NCBI GenBank assembly: GCA_016713245.1
Contig: JADJPM010000001.1
Coordinates: 1,550,001-1,614,000 of the forward strand
DNA length: 64,000 nucleotides
Source of the DNA: Verrucomicrobiaceae bacterium
GTDB taxonomy: Bacteria > Verrucomicrobiota > Verrucomicrobiia > Verrucomicrobiales > Verrucomicrobiaceae
Direction: 5' to 3'
Below, piece after piece: positions 1 to 8,442 of this stretch (position 1 is its first letter; every line of letters starts with the position of its first letter). The notes beneath the pieces are model-generated. The model saw only the letters and a list, made by a program, of their open reading frames with translations. It did not search any database and had not been told where the DNA came from. Position numbers and translations under genes: made by a program.

Positions 1-230
1 AGCGGCGTGATCCAGAGCACCCGCAGGCCGCTCTCCTCTCCGTGCGCCATCACCGGCCCCAACCAAGCGGCCAGCGTCTTGCCCAAGCCCGTCGGTGCAT
101 GGATCAAACCGCTCTTTCCTGCCGCGTAGGCCTGCCAGGCCTCTTTTTGAAACGGCAGCGGCTTCCATCCACGCTGCTCAAACCAGTGCCGAAGCATCGG
201 GGTGAGTTTGCAAGGACGCTGTGCGGGCAT
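1..230 (-). CDS. Lhr-like DEXH helicase, N-terminal part (cut by window edge)
   Basis: The first 76 residues of a superfamily 2 helicase are visible; the rest lies outside the window. A Q-motif-like segment (PFQKEAWQAY, residues 26-35) precedes a Walker A variant, APTGLGKT, at residues 45-52, then the strand VLWITP typical of motif Ia approaches. This arrangement matches ligase-associated or Lhr-type DEXH helicases, which unwind DNA or RNA:DNA duplexes in repair. The start is the ATG at 230, giving MPAQRP. It lies 36 bases downstream of the dnaJ stop on the same strand, so it may be cotranscribed with the chaperone genes. The subfamily cannot be settled from 76 residues. Confidence 0.75.
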   Translation of the reverse strand, partial: MPAQRPCKLTPMLRHWFEQRGWKPLPFQKEAWQAYAAGKSGLIHAPTGLGKTLAAWLGPVMAHGEESGLRVLWITP

Positions 231-266
231 GGGCTGCGTTTTTCAGTCCACCATGCACGACAGAGG

Positions 267-1421
267 TCAGCGGAAGAACTTCTTGGCCTTCTCGAAGAAG
301 GACTCCTCCATGGGCGAGGTGGTCTCGCCGAGGGATTTGGCGTAGTCTTCGAGTTTCGTCCGCTGCTCGGCACTGAGTTTCGTCGGCACGGCGATCTGGA
401 CGTGGACGTAGAGATCGCCGTGGTGATCGGAGCCGAGGGTTTTCATGCCTTTGCCGCGAAGGCGGAAGGTGGTGCCGTTTTGGGTGCCCGCGGGCACTTT
501 GACGGTGGCCTTCGCTCCCATCGTGGGAACGATGATTTCACCGCCGAGGGCGGCGGAGGTGAAGGAGAGCGGCATCTGGCAGTGAAGGTCATCGCCCTCA
601 CGCTCGAAGATCTCATGCTGCTTCACCTGGATGACGACGTAGAGATCGCCCGCCGGGCCGTTCTTGAGGCCGGCATTGCCATTGCCGCTGGACCGAAGGC
701 GGGAACCGTCCTCGATGCCGGCAGGAATGTTGATGCGGACGCGGGCGGATTCTTTGGCCATGCCGGTGCCGCGGCAGTCGCGGCAGGGATCGGTGACGGT
801 CTCGCCCGCACCGTGGCAATCCGGGCAGGCCTGCTGGACCTGGAAGATGCCACGGGACATGATGACCTGGCCGACGCCGCCGCAGGTGCGGCAGGATTTT
901 TTGCCTGAGCCGCTGCTGGAGCCGGAACCACGGCAGGTTTTACAACCGACCTGGCGTTCGTAATCGATCTCTCGTTGAGCGCCATGAGCGGCTTCTTCGA
1001 GGGAAATTTCGAGGCCGTAGCGGAGATCAGCCCCGCGTTGCGGGCCATCGGCACGGCGGGAGCGGCTACCGCCACCTCCGCCGAAGAAAGTTTCGAAGAT
1101 GCCGCCGCCACCACCGCCACCGAAGACTTCGTTGAAGATGTCGAAGGGGTTGTGGAAGCCGCCACCGCCACCCGCAGGGCCGCCCATGCCACCGGCGAAG
1201 GCGGCATGACCGTAGCGGTCGTAGGCGGCGCGTTTGTCGGCATCGTTGAGGATGTCGTAGGCTTCGCTGACCTCTTTGAATTTGTCTTCGGCGGTCTTAT
1301 CGCCCGGGTTTTTGTCCGGGTGAAACTTCACGGCGAGTTTGCGGTAGGCTTTTTTGAGGTCGTCCGGCGTGGCGTCACGCGAGACGCCGAGGACTTCGTA
1401 GTAGTCGCGTTTGTCGGCCAT
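267..1421 (-). CDS. dnaJ: Chaperone protein DnaJ (Hsp40)
   Basis: Cytosolic co-chaperone that delivers unfolded clients to DnaK and stimulates its ATPase. The 384 residues show the full type I order: J domain (residues 1-70) with HPD at 34-36, a Gly/Phe-rich linker (about 75-130), four CxxCxGxG zinc repeats (CKTCRGSG, CRTCGGVG, CPDCHGAG, CRDCRGTG) around 160-215, then the client-binding C-terminal domain. The length is normal for the family. It lies 35 bases downstream of grpE and reads the same way, the usual pairing. No CIRCE element or other heat-shock operator is visible in the spacer, which instead holds a short low-complexity repeat. Confidence 0.97.
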   Translation of the reverse strand: MADKRDYYEVLGVSRDATPDDLKKAYRKLAVKFHPDKNPGDKTAEDKFKEVSEAYDILNDADKRAAYDRYGHAAFAGGMGGPAGGGGGFHNPFDIFNEVFGGGGGGGIFETFFGGGGGSRSRRADGPQRGADLRYGLEISLEEAAHGAQREIDYERQVGCKTCRGSGSSSGSGKKSCRTCGGVGQVIMSRGIFQVQQACPDCHGAGETVTDPCRDCRGTGMAKESARVRINIPAGIEDGSRLRSSGNGNAGLKNGPAGDLYVVIQVKQHEIFEREGDDLHCQMPLSFTSAALGGEIIVPTMGAKATVKVPAGTQNGTTFRLRGKGMKTLGSDHHGDLYVHVQIAVPTKLSAEQRTKLEDYAKSLGETTSPMEESFFEKAKKFFR

Positions 1422-1422
1422 G

Positions 1423-1456
1423 ATGGAGATTGGAAATTGGAGATTGGAGATTTAAA
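1423..1456. repeat. Low-complexity GAGATTGG word repeat between grpE and dnaJ
   Basis: The grpE-dnaJ spacer is built from repeats of a GAGATTGGA-like word (three degenerate copies) followed by TTTAAATC. It has no hairpin and no coding potential. Similar tracts made of different words occupy other spacers in this window (10213, 11360, 48357, 49610). Confidence 0.6.
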
Positions 1457-2041
1457 TCACGCTACAGGACCGGCGACGATGACGCTGGTGGGGCGGAGGA
1501 GGCGGTCCTTGAGCCGGAAACCGCGGCGGGTGACGCGAAGGATGGTGCCTTCGGCATGCTCAGCGGTGGCTTCGGTGGAGACGGCGTCGTGGAGATTCGG
1601 ATCAAAGGCTTTGCCGAGGGACTCGACCTCGGTGACGCCCATGTCGCGGAGGAAATCGGCGATCTGCCGCTGGACCATGCTCATGCCCATGAAGATCATG
1701 GACTTCTCGGACTCGGCGCGGGCGGCTTCGAGACCCATTTCGAAGTTGTCCATGATGGGCAGGAGGGCGCGGAGGAGATCGGCATTGGCGTAGGCGCGGG
1801 TTTCCTGAGCCTCGCGGGCGCTGCGCTTGCGGAAGTTGTCGAGCTCGGCCTGGGAGCGGTAGGCGAGGTCTTTCCATTTATCGACCTCGGCGGTGAGGAG
1901 GGCGATGGGGTCCTGCGGAGCCTCGGGGGCGGTTTCAGAAGGCATTTCAGTGGCAGGAGGGGCTTCAGCAGGGTTTTGGTCGGCTGGAGCGGGGAATTCA
2001 GAAGGGGGCTGGGTCGCGGAATCGGGACTCTGCTCGGTCAT
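1457..2041 (-). CDS. grpE: Nucleotide exchange factor GrpE
   Basis: GrpE drives ADP release from DnaK. The 194-residue product has an acidic, Pro-rich disordered N-terminus (about residues 1-45), a long helical coiled coil (ALLTAEVDKWKDLAYRSQAE onward) with the family-typical LDNFRKR and LLPIMDNFEMGL segments, and a C-terminal beta domain ending with the RPTSVIVAGP strand. Length and order are normal. It sits between the SpoIIE-type phosphatase gene (30 bases upstream) and dnaJ (35 bases downstream), so transcription probably begins further upstream in the same minus-strand unit. Confidence 0.95.
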   Translation of the reverse strand: MTEQSPDSATQPPSEFPAPADQNPAEAPPATEMPSETAPEAPQDPIALLTAEVDKWKDLAYRSQAELDNFRKRSAREAQETRAYANADLLRALLPIMDNFEMGLEAARAESEKSMIFMGMSMVQRQIADFLRDMGVTEVESLGKAFDPNLHDAVSTEATAEHAEGTILRVTRRGFRLKDRLLRPTSVIVAGPVA

Positions 2042-2071
2042 GGCGGCTTTTTGGGGGTTAGGGGGCCGCGA

Positions 2072-3496
2072 CTATGTCGTCTTCTGCAGGGCAATCAAGG
2101 TGATGTCATCGTGGGAGCGTTTGCCGCCGGTGAAGGTGGTGACTTCTTCCAGGATGCCGTCGATGATAGTGCGCGGCGCGGCGCGGGTGGTGAGGGCGAG
2201 GCGGGCGAGGGCGTTTTGAACGCGTTCATCACCAAACTCCTCGCCCTGAGCATTTTCGGCCTCGTTGACGCCATCGGTGTAGAGAAGGAGGAAATCGCCG
2301 GGTTGCATGTCGAAGGCGGTGTCCTTCGTGACACGTTCGAAAACACTGCCGGTATCAATGCCGACGCCGAGGCCGGGCGGGTGAATGGCTTCGATTTTGC
2401 CAGTGGCGGCCCGCCAGAGGAGAGCGGCGTTGTGCCCGGCGCGGGCGAGGGTAATGGAACTGGTGCCAGGACGCAGCGTGAGGTAGGTCATGGTGATGAA
2501 CATGTCCTCCTTGATGTCCGGAGCGATGGCGCGGTTCACGATGCCGAGGGCGGCGCTGGGGCTGGCTCCCGTAGGTGCGGCGGAACGGAGCAGCGAGCGG
2601 CACATGACGGTGATGAGCGCGGCTGGCATGCCTTTGCCGGAGACATCGGCGATGACGGCTCCGAAGCGGCCATCGGGCAGCGGGATGAAGTCGAAATAAT
2701 CCCCGCTGAGGCGGCGGGCAGGGATGTTTTTGCCCGCAATGGAGAAGCCTTCGACTTGCGGATCACGATCCGGGAGAAGGATCTTTTGGATTTCGCCGGC
2801 GGTATCGATCTCTCGCTGATCCGCACGAGCACGGGCGGCCTCCTGCTGGGCGAGCGCATTGGCGAGAGCAACGGCGGACTGCTCAGCGATGGAGGAGAAG
2901 ACCTCGAAGTCGTTCGCGTTGAAGCGGCGTGTTTCCTTCGGCACCGTGAGGACGAGCAGCCCGAGGCGGCGCGAGCCAAAGCTGAGCGGACCGACGAGGG
3001 CGGTGGTGCCAGTGCTGGAATCGAGTTCGGGGACGAGCTCGCTTTTTTGCGCGGAGAAGATGCGACCAAGCGTGCCATCGACGGGAGAAATATCCGCCCG
3101 GCGGAAGAAGCTCAGGATTGCGCCGGGATTTTCCCTGGCCTGCTGATTCACATGCTCCGGCACGGTGTGAAGGTGGGCGCAAAACTCACTGAAATGACGC
3201 GGGACGAGGCGCTTGGTGGGGACATCAAAGGTATAAATAGCCCCACCGGTGCTCTGGGTGACACGCATGGCACCCTCCACGATCAGTCGGTGCATGGTAA
3301 GCTGCTGATCCTCCCGCCAGATGGCCTCCCCCAGTTCGTGGAGAAATCCGAAGAGACGGCGCTCCTCGGCGACGATGGCCTCCTCCTCGGCACGAAGATC
3401 CGTGAGCTGGCGTTTTTGACTACGCGAGAGGCGACCGAGGTAAAATACCGCCGCCGCCATAAGCAGCACGAGGAAGATGAGAAGGAAGGTGGTCAT
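2072..3496 (-). CDS. Membrane-anchored SpoIIE/RsbU-type PP2C phosphatase with GAF-like domain
   Basis: The 474-residue protein begins with one N-terminal membrane segment (residues 1-20), followed by a short coiled coil, a GAF-like sensory region (about 60-215), a linker helix, and a SpoIIE-type PP2C phosphatase domain (about 240-474). Metal-ligand motifs are visible as GDYFDF, ADVSGKG and LLYTDGVNEA. Such phosphatases dephosphorylate a STAS anti-sigma antagonist in partner switching. The open frame extends further upstream, but the ATG at 3496 begins the hydrophobic anchor and lies just below the STAS gene, so I use it. Position between a STAS gene and grpE-dnaJ suggests a stress-signalling role (inference). 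Confidence 0.88.
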   Translation of the reverse strand: MTTFLLIFLVLLMAAAVFYLGRLSRSQKRQLTDLRAEEEAIVAEERRLFGFLHELGEAIWREDQQLTMHRLIVEGAMRVTQSTGGAIYTFDVPTKRLVPRHFSEFCAHLHTVPEHVNQQARENPGAILSFFRRADISPVDGTLGRIFSAQKSELVPELDSSTGTTALVGPLSFGSRRLGLLVLTVPKETRRFNANDFEVFSSIAEQSAVALANALAQQEAARARADQREIDTAGEIQKILLPDRDPQVEGFSIAGKNIPARRLSGDYFDFIPLPDGRFGAVIADVSGKGMPAALITVMCRSLLRSAAPTGASPSAALGIVNRAIAPDIKEDMFITMTYLTLRPGTSSITLARAGHNAALLWRAATGKIEAIHPPGLGVGIDTGSVFERVTKDTAFDMQPGDFLLLYTDGVNEAENAQGEEFGDERVQNALARLALTTRAAPRTIIDGILEEVTTFTGGKRSHDDITLIALQKTT

Positions 3497-3536
3497 GGGG
3501 CGTGCGGCGCGGCCCGGCACCTCCGGGCAGGCACCA

Positions 3537-4100
3537 TCAGGCAGGCACGGGAGCGGAATCCGCCGTTTGTGCCTGGAGCTCCTTTTCGAGGAACTCGATG
3601 ACATCGTGGAAGCGGACTTCATTCTCCGCGTTGATGCCGGAAAGGGTCTTGTGAGCATCGAGGATGTGCATCGTCTGCACTTCCTTCTGGCAGGGCTGGG
3701 CGTCTGCGCATTGCTGAAGAGCGGCGCAGGCACGTTCACGCTCGGCAGCCCACATTTTGCCGTCGATGTCGAGGCTGAGGATGTTATCGAGGCCCAGGCT
3801 GGTGAGGAGCTGCACGTTGCGCTGGTTGGCATTCACCACGCTGAGGCCTTCATCTTCGAGAGGCGCTGGCGTGGCGGTCTTCACACTGAGGGCGGCCCCT
3901 GTCAGCATGCCGAGGAAGGTGGAATCCATCATCGGGCAGCGGTCGAGATCGACGACGAGCCTGCGTACACCGCGTGCCATGATGCCCTGAAAGGCTGTCT
4001 TGGCCTGTAGGCTGTTTTGGAAGGTGCCTTTGCCTTCCACGCGCATCCAAAATACACGGCCAATCATGCCGACGAGGATGCGAGAAGCGGGGGTATTCAT
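3537..4100 (-). CDS. STAS-domain protein, probable anti-sigma factor antagonist
   Basis: A 187-residue protein with an N-terminal STAS domain (about residues 8-110). The phosphorylatable loop is recognisable as DLDRCPMMDSTFLGML, with Ser60/Thr61 in the position usually phosphorylated in SpoIIAA/RsbV proteins. A helical C-terminal extension with two cysteines (QQCADAQPCQ) follows and is not part of the usual ~110-residue antagonist. The ATG at 4100 is chosen because upstream codons do not resemble protein. It is 40 bases upstream of the SpoIIE-type phosphatase, its probable enzyme partner. No RsbW/SpoIIAB-type kinase or sigma factor is seen in the window. Confidence 0.85.
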   Translation of the reverse strand: MNTPASRILVGMIGRVFWMRVEGKGTFQNSLQAKTAFQGIMARGVRRLVVDLDRCPMMDSTFLGMLTGAALSVKTATPAPLEDEGLSVVNANQRNVQLLTSLGLDNILSLDIDGKMWAAERERACAALQQCADAQPCQKEVQTMHILDAHKTLSGINAENEVRFHDVIEFLEKELQAQTADSAPVPA

Positions 4101-4134
4101 GAATGCGATGTCAGAGTTCCGGGCGTGAGCAGGA

Positions 4135-4629
4135 TTAGTTCCAGAGGTAGGATTGCTGGCTGACGAGCTCCTCTTTGCCACGCAGAAGGGTGACCTTCCA
4201 CATCGTAATGCGGCCGTTGTTGCGATACTCGGGACCATTGACCTCGAAACGAGAGAGGTTGGAGCGGCCAATGTCGTCCACGACTTGTTCCTGCACGAAG
4301 TCCCTGAGGCCGGTCTTCGCCAGGCGATATTGAAAGCGCACCGTGACGGGACCCGTGCGGTCATCGGCCTTCCAACTGAAGGCATAGTAATGGCCGAAGC
4401 GGTCATTGATCTCCTGCGCCGTGATGGCGCCATAGAAGATGTGCTCGCGCTCGAAGCTCAGGGTGCGCTGCTGAGCCTGGCGGAGGTCACCGGGCTGAAG
4501 ATGGTAATACTTCACCTGGGTGATCTTGCCACCAGGGCCGGTGACCGAGGAGGAGCAGGCACCGAGCGTCAACACCGCCAGCACGGCGAACGTGAGTCGA
4601 AAAAAAGCGGGGAAAGACGCCGGAATCAT
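4135..4629 (-). CDS. Predicted lipoprotein of unknown function
   Basis: A 164-residue product with a hydrophobic signal segment (residues 10-22) and a lipobox LGAC with the lipidated Cys at 25, so it is probably attached to a membrane on the periplasmic side. The mature part is a mixed alpha/beta globular domain rich in Tyr, Phe and Arg with no motif I recognise. It is 34 bases upstream of the STAS gene and may be the first gene of the STAS-phosphatase-grpE-dnaJ unit. Function unknown. Confidence 0.75.
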   Translation of the reverse strand: MIPASFPAFFRLTFAVLAVLTLGACSSSVTGPGGKITQVKYYHLQPGDLRQAQQRTLSFEREHIFYGAITAQEINDRFGHYYAFSWKADDRTGPVTVRFQYRLAKTGLRDFVQEQVVDDIGRSNLSRFEVNGPEYRNNGRITMWKVTLLRGKEELVSQQSYLWN

Positions 4630-4710
4630 GAGGCCGCATATATTGGAGCGATGCGCTCACTGTCAACGTCGCCTTCACATGAGCTGCAAAGCCATTTGGC
4701 GAAGGAAAAC

Positions 4711-5598
4711 TCAGCGCAGACGCACCGGCTGCGGCCGCTTATACACGATGGCATCCATCGCCGCCTCCAAATCGAGGCCTCCGAGCACCGGTTCGAGGTC
4801 TGGATGGCGTGCCGCTTCCTCCACCTGCTTGAGCTGCATCAGCCCGGCAAAGTCCTGCTTTTCGATGAGCTTGCGCACATTCGGATCAGTGCCGAGCTCC
4901 ACGATGCGCGGATGGTTCAGGGCGGCGGCCGTCTTCGGACTCTGGGCCGCAAGCCGTTCCCACATCGTACCTTCCGGCCACAAAATGAGCAGACGGGAAA
5001 GGTTCGCAGTGGCTTTGAGGTCGTAGGGATCGAATTTTTGCGCCACGGCACCGAGAAAACTGTTGTCCAGCTTCTGGCTGAGACTCGTCCAGATGGAGCG
5101 GGCTTGCGTTTGCACGTCCACGCCCTTCTTCGCCACTTCAGCCGCGCTTTCCATGCCATCGATGCTGCCAAGCAATCGCAGCGCCATCGTGGCCACCCAC
5201 ATCAGAAAGCTGGAGGGCAAAGCGCTCAGCAGCACTCCCTTCCAGCCATTGAGGCCACCGAGCAGATTGATAAAGCCAAAGGCCGTCATCAAATAAACAC
5301 CGGCTTTGCACAGGAAATAGGTCAGAAGCCCCGCCGCAGCCGAAAGGAAAAGCAGCCGGTCCGTGCTCATGCCAGTGGCAGAGGCACCGAAGATCTCCAT
5401 TCGATGCCGGAAGACGTACCAGCTCACGCCCACGGATACCGCCAGCGTAAACATCCCCACGAGCTGACGCACCACGCCGCGTGAAAAGGCCAGCCCGGCG
5501 GCGAAGGCAATGAAGCCCACGCCACCTGCGGTGACCCAAAGGCTGGGATGCACCTTTTGGAGAGTCTCGATGACTTCGCTGGGATTGGGAAGAGGCAC
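4711..5598 (-). CDS. CvpA-like multi-pass membrane protein
   Basis: A 295-residue protein with about four hydrophobic segments in the first 160 residues, including a glycine-rich stretch with the SRGVVRQL turn seen in CvpA-type proteins. A soluble helical C-terminal half (about 160-295) follows. CvpA proteins are inner-membrane proteins linked to envelope functions; the match here is by pattern only. It is separated from the lipoprotein gene by 81 bases and preceded by a short inverted repeat close to its start. I am not sure of the family. Confidence 0.55.
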   Translation of the reverse strand: MPLPNPSEVIETLQKVHPSLWVTAGGVGFIAFAAGLAFSRGVVRQLVGMFTLAVSVGVSWYVFRHRMEIFGASATGMSTDRLLFLSAAAGLLTYFLCKAGVYLMTAFGFINLLGGLNGWKGVLLSALPSSFLMWVATMALRLLGSIDGMESAAEVAKKGVDVQTQARSIWTSLSQKLDNSFLGAVAQKFDPYDLKATANLSRLLILWPEGTMWERLAAQSPKTAAALNHPRIVELGTDPNVRKLIEKQDFAGLMQLKQVEEAARHPDLEPVLGGLDLEAAMDAIVYKRPQPVRLR

Positions 5599-5609
5599 GA
5601 CAGGCTTAA

Positions 5610-5625
5610 CTTAACACATGTTAAG
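5610..5625. promoter_or_regulatory. Short palindrome upstream of the CvpA-like gene
   Basis: CTTAACACATGTTAAG has 7-base arms around a CA centre, 12 bases upstream of the start codon at 5598. Size and position would suit a repressor operator or an mRNA hairpin. There is no other evidence of function. Confidence 0.3.
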
Positions 5626-5670
5626 CATCTTTGCCAAGCCAGACCTTTCGCCACGAGTCGTGAACGGCAC

Positions 5671-5706
5671 AAAGCCCCGGGCCGCACGAGGCGGTCACGG
5701 GGCTTT
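5671..5706 (-). terminator. Hairpin downstream of rpsF
   Basis: Arms AAAGCCCCG (5671-5679) and CGGGGCTTT (5698-5706) form a 9-bp stem with an 18-base loop, 35 bases downstream of the rpsF stop. The T-run is short (three) on both strands, so it may be a weak or bidirectional terminator. Confidence 0.55.
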
Positions 5707-5740
5707 GAAAAGGTCTCGAACAGAAGGGCGAAGACGCGGC

Positions 5741-6031
5741 TTAGGCCACCTTCTTGTGATACTGCTGCTGATAGACGCTGTCGTTGAGCTTCAGCTTCGA
5801 GCGGGCGACATCCACCGCGGTGGGAGCGCCTTCGCAGTGGAAATTGATGAAGGTGCCGGCCTCGACGTGGCGCGGATTGAAGGGGAACTTGCGTTTCCCG
5901 AGGTTGTCGATCTGCGTGATCTTCAGGCCGGCGGCTTCGAGATCTTTGCTGACGGTGCTGACGAGCTGCTCGACAGACTCTTCTTTGCCTTTCGTATCGA
6001 GGACGATGAGGGCTTCGTATTGGCGTTTCAT
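5741..6031 (-). CDS. rpsF: 30S ribosomal protein S6
   Basis: A 96-residue protein with the S6 fold signature: N-terminal strand YEALIVLDTKG, the LEAAGLKITQIDNLGKRKFPF segment and the final strands ending in QQQYHKK. S6 binds S18 and 16S rRNA in the platform of the small subunit. It is the last gene of the prs-rplY-pth-rpsF minus-strand cluster, 20 bases after pth, and is followed by a hairpin. rpsR, ssb and rplI, often next to rpsF, are not present here. Confidence 0.95.
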   Translation of the reverse strand: MKRQYEALIVLDTKGKEESVEQLVSTVSKDLEAAGLKITQIDNLGKRKFPFNPRHVEAGTFINFHCEGAPTAVDVARSKLKLNDSVYQQQYHKKVA

Positions 6032-6051
6032 GTTCTGGGTGTGGTTTGGGG

Positions 6052-6672
6052 TTAAACGGCGGGTTGCTGCTGGTTGAAAACGTTCATCGCCTGCTCGAGG
6101 CCGCGTTGCAAGGTCATCGACACAGCATCAGCGGCACGCTGGATGATGTCCTGGAGCGTGGGCTGCTCATCCGGGCGGAATTTGCCGAGCACATGGCCCA
6201 CCATGCGTTCACCTGTGGGGCGCCCTTCCTGCGGGGCGATGCCCACCTTGAGGCGAGGGAAGTCCTGCGTTCCCAAATGGCTGATGAGCGAGCGGAGGCC
6301 GTTATGACCAGCGGCGCTGCCATTGCCGCGAAAGCGCAGGCGGCCCAGCGGGAGGTCCACATCGTCATACACGATGAGTGTGCGAGCCGCAGGAGCTTTG
6401 AAAAAATGTCCCACGGACTGCACGGAACGACCACTGTCATTCATAAACGTCAACGGCTTGAGTAGATACCCACCATCGAACTTCGCGAGCAAGCCACTCC
6501 AACGCTTTTCCTCGCGGAAGGTAGCTCGTAAGCGGTTGGCGAGTTCGTCCAGCACCATAAATCCGACGTTGTGACGTGTGTCGCGGTAGGTTTCTCCGGG
6601 GTTGCCGAGGCCGACGATGAGCAGGGGTGGCAAATTCAGGCCACGGCCCGTGCTGTCGGTGGTCTCGGCCAC
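6052..6672 (-). CDS. pth: Peptidyl-tRNA hydrolase
   Basis: Hydrolyses peptidyl-tRNA that drops off ribosomes, recycling tRNA. The 206-residue protein has the family start IVGLGNPGETY (Asn24 region) and the catalytic His34 in TRHNVGF, then LLKPLTFMNDSGRSV and the VYDDVDLPLGRLRFRGNGSAAGHNGL signature region (about 100-125). A 12-residue N-terminal extension precedes the core; an internal start is possible but no other Met lies near. It lies 21 bases downstream of rplY, a classic association. Confidence 0.96.
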   Translation of the reverse strand: MAETTDSTGRGLNLPPLLIVGLGNPGETYRDTRHNVGFMVLDELANRLRATFREEKRWSGLLAKFDGGYLLKPLTFMNDSGRSVQSVGHFFKAPAARTLIVYDDVDLPLGRLRFRGNGSAAGHNGLRSLISHLGTQDFPRLKVGIAPQEGRPTGERMVGHVLGKFRPDEQPTLQDIIQRAADAVSMTLQRGLEQAMNVFNQQQPAV

Positions 6673-6693
6673 ATCGCGGGGAGGGTGCGGGGT

Positions 6694-7368
6694 TTACTTC
6701 TTGGCCGGAGCGGCCTTGGCGGCAGCAGCAGGAGCGGCGGCCGCACCAGCGGCGGGTTTCGCAGCAGCAGCAGCGGCGGCAGCGGCAGGCTCAGGTTCAG
6801 CCTCGACCTTCGGCTCGCTGCAATGCACCACGACAACGTCGGCGGCAAGGCGGGTGCGGACACCTTCAGGAAGCTTGATTTCACCAACGTGGATGGATTC
6901 GTTGAGCTGGAGAGCCGTCACATCAATCGAGATGGACTCAGGCAAATCCTTCGGAAGGCAGCGCACTTCCAGATCGTGATGAATGACTTCCACCAGACCA
7001 CCGAATTTGACGCCAGCAGCATCACCGATGGTGACGACAGGCACATGAGCGTGAATTTCTTCGTCATGAGCCACCGCGTGGAAGTCGATGTGAAGGATGC
7101 CACCCTTGAGGTAGTCATGCTGCACTTCCTGCACGAGGGCGAGCTGGTCAGCGGCACCTCCGGCGATCTTCAGAGAGACGAGGATGTTGTCCGAGGCAGA
7201 GCTTTCGAGGAGCTTCGAGAAGGTCTTCGCATGCACCTGGAGCTGTGCCGGGGCAGTTTTGCGGCCGTAAAGAGCAGCGGGGACGTTGCCAGCCTTGCGC
7301 AGGCGGTTGACGGCACGGAAACCGGCGGCGGTGCGGGGTTCGGCGTTGAGATCGAGGATTTTGGCCAT
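6694..7368 (-). CDS. rplY: 50S ribosomal protein L25 (CTC/TL5 type)
   Basis: A 224-residue long-form L25 that binds 5S rRNA. The N-terminal L25 domain (about 1-95) starts ILDLNAEPRTAAGFRAVNRL and contains VPAALYG; the C-terminal TL5 beta domain (about 100-190) has HVPVVTIGDAAGV. The tail (about 195-224) is a low-complexity Ala/Pro/Lys extension, common in long L25 proteins. The open frame continues upstream, but the ATG at 7368 matches the family start MAKILDL. Clustered between prs and pth. Confidence 0.95.
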   Translation of the reverse strand: MAKILDLNAEPRTAAGFRAVNRLRKAGNVPAALYGRKTAPAQLQVHAKTFSKLLESSASDNILVSLKIAGGAADQLALVQEVQHDYLKGGILHIDFHAVAHDEEIHAHVPVVTIGDAAGVKFGGLVEVIHHDLEVRCLPKDLPESISIDVTALQLNESIHVGEIKLPEGVRTRLAADVVVVHCSEPKVEAEPEPAAAAAAAAAKPAAGAAAAPAAAAKAAPAKK

Positions 7369-7423
7369 GACTGAAGTCTCCGGGTAGGTGGGGTTCTGGA
7401 AAAAGGGCGCGGAGACTACCCGC

Positions 7424-8365
7424 CTAGCCCCGGATGTCAAACAGCGATGTCACAGACTCATTGCCGTGGATGCGCCGGATGGCATCCGCGAGCAGCGGAG
7501 CGATGTCCAAAGCGGTCACTTTCTCCCCCGTCGCCTGCGGCGTGGAATTCGTCGCCAGCAGTTCTTCAATCGGCGATGCCGCAATGCGGGCGCGACCCTT
7601 TTCCCCCAGCACACCATGGGTGACACCAGCGTAGATTTTCTTCGCGCCGTGCTCCAGCAGCAGCTTCGCGGCGGCGGTGAGGGTACCAGCGGTCTCGGTC
7701 AAATCGTCCACGAGGAGCACATTTTTGCCTTTCACATCGCCGATCACGCTGTGAGCCTCCACTTCCTCGGCGCTGACACGGTTTTTCGCCACGATGGCCA
7801 TCGGAGCCTTCAGCGCCTTCGCAAAAGCATGCGTCATTTTAATCCCACCCACGTCTGGGGAGACGACCACGAGGTCCTGATCGATCCCACGCTCGCGGAT
7901 GGCCTTCATCAGCACCGGCGCGGCGTAGAGATGATCCACCGGGATGTCAAAGAAGCCCTGAATCTGACCCGCATGAAGATCCACGGTCAGCACGCGGTTC
8001 ACGCCAGCGGCGACGAGGAGGTTCGCCACCAGTTTCGCCGTGATCGGCACCCGCGGGCGGTCTTTGCGATCCTGGCGTGCATAGCCAAAGAAGGGCAAAA
8101 CCGCCGTGATACGGGCCGCGCTGGCACGACGCACGGCATCCACCATGATGAGCAGTTCCATCAGATTTTGATTCGTCGGTGGGCAGGTCGGCTGGACGAT
8201 GAAAATATCGCTCCCGCGGATGTTCTCGTGGATTTGAACAAAAGTCTCGCCGTCCGGGAAGGTCGTCAGTTCAGCGGCGCACAGCTCGGTGCCGAGGTTT
8301 TGGGCGATCAGGCGTGCGAGCGTGGGGTGCGCGGAGCCACTGAGAATCTTCAGGCTTTCAATCAT
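7424..8365 (-). CDS. prs: Ribose-phosphate pyrophosphokinase
   Basis: Makes PRPP from ribose 5-phosphate and ATP for nucleotide, His and Trp synthesis. The 313 residues show the family landmarks: SGSAHPTLA at the N-terminus, FGYARQDRKDRPR (about 96-108), the DLHAGQIQGFFDIPVDHL signature (about 130-147) and the PRPP-binding loop VLLVDDLTETAGTL (about 215-228). Length is standard. It is probably the first gene of the prs-rplY-pth-rpsF cluster. Confidence 0.97.
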   Translation of the reverse strand: MIESLKILSGSAHPTLARLIAQNLGTELCAAELTTFPDGETFVQIHENIRGSDIFIVQPTCPPTNQNLMELLIMVDAVRRASAARITAVLPFFGYARQDRKDRPRVPITAKLVANLLVAAGVNRVLTVDLHAGQIQGFFDIPVDHLYAAPVLMKAIRERGIDQDLVVVSPDVGGIKMTHAFAKALKAPMAIVAKNRVSAEEVEAHSVIGDVKGKNVLLVDDLTETAGTLTAAAKLLLEHGAKKIYAGVTHGVLGEKGRARIAASPIEELLATNSTPQATGEKVTALDIAPLLADAIRRIHGNESVTSLFDIRG

Positions 8366-8442
8366 GGGGCGGCGAGTTAGACGAGTCCGTCACATAAATC
8401 AACCCGCCCGGCTTTTTGACTGCCTTTTTGCCAATCCGGGCC

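Noticed and set aside
1430..3601. 723-residue plus-strand open frame
   Set aside because: Antisense shadow of grpE and the SpoIIE-type phosphatase gene; composition is Gly/Glu-rich and it matches no family.
8400..8440. Possible terminator hairpin GCCCGG/CCGGGC after the Nudix gene
   Set aside because: Short arms with a long loop and T-runs inside the loop, not after the stem.
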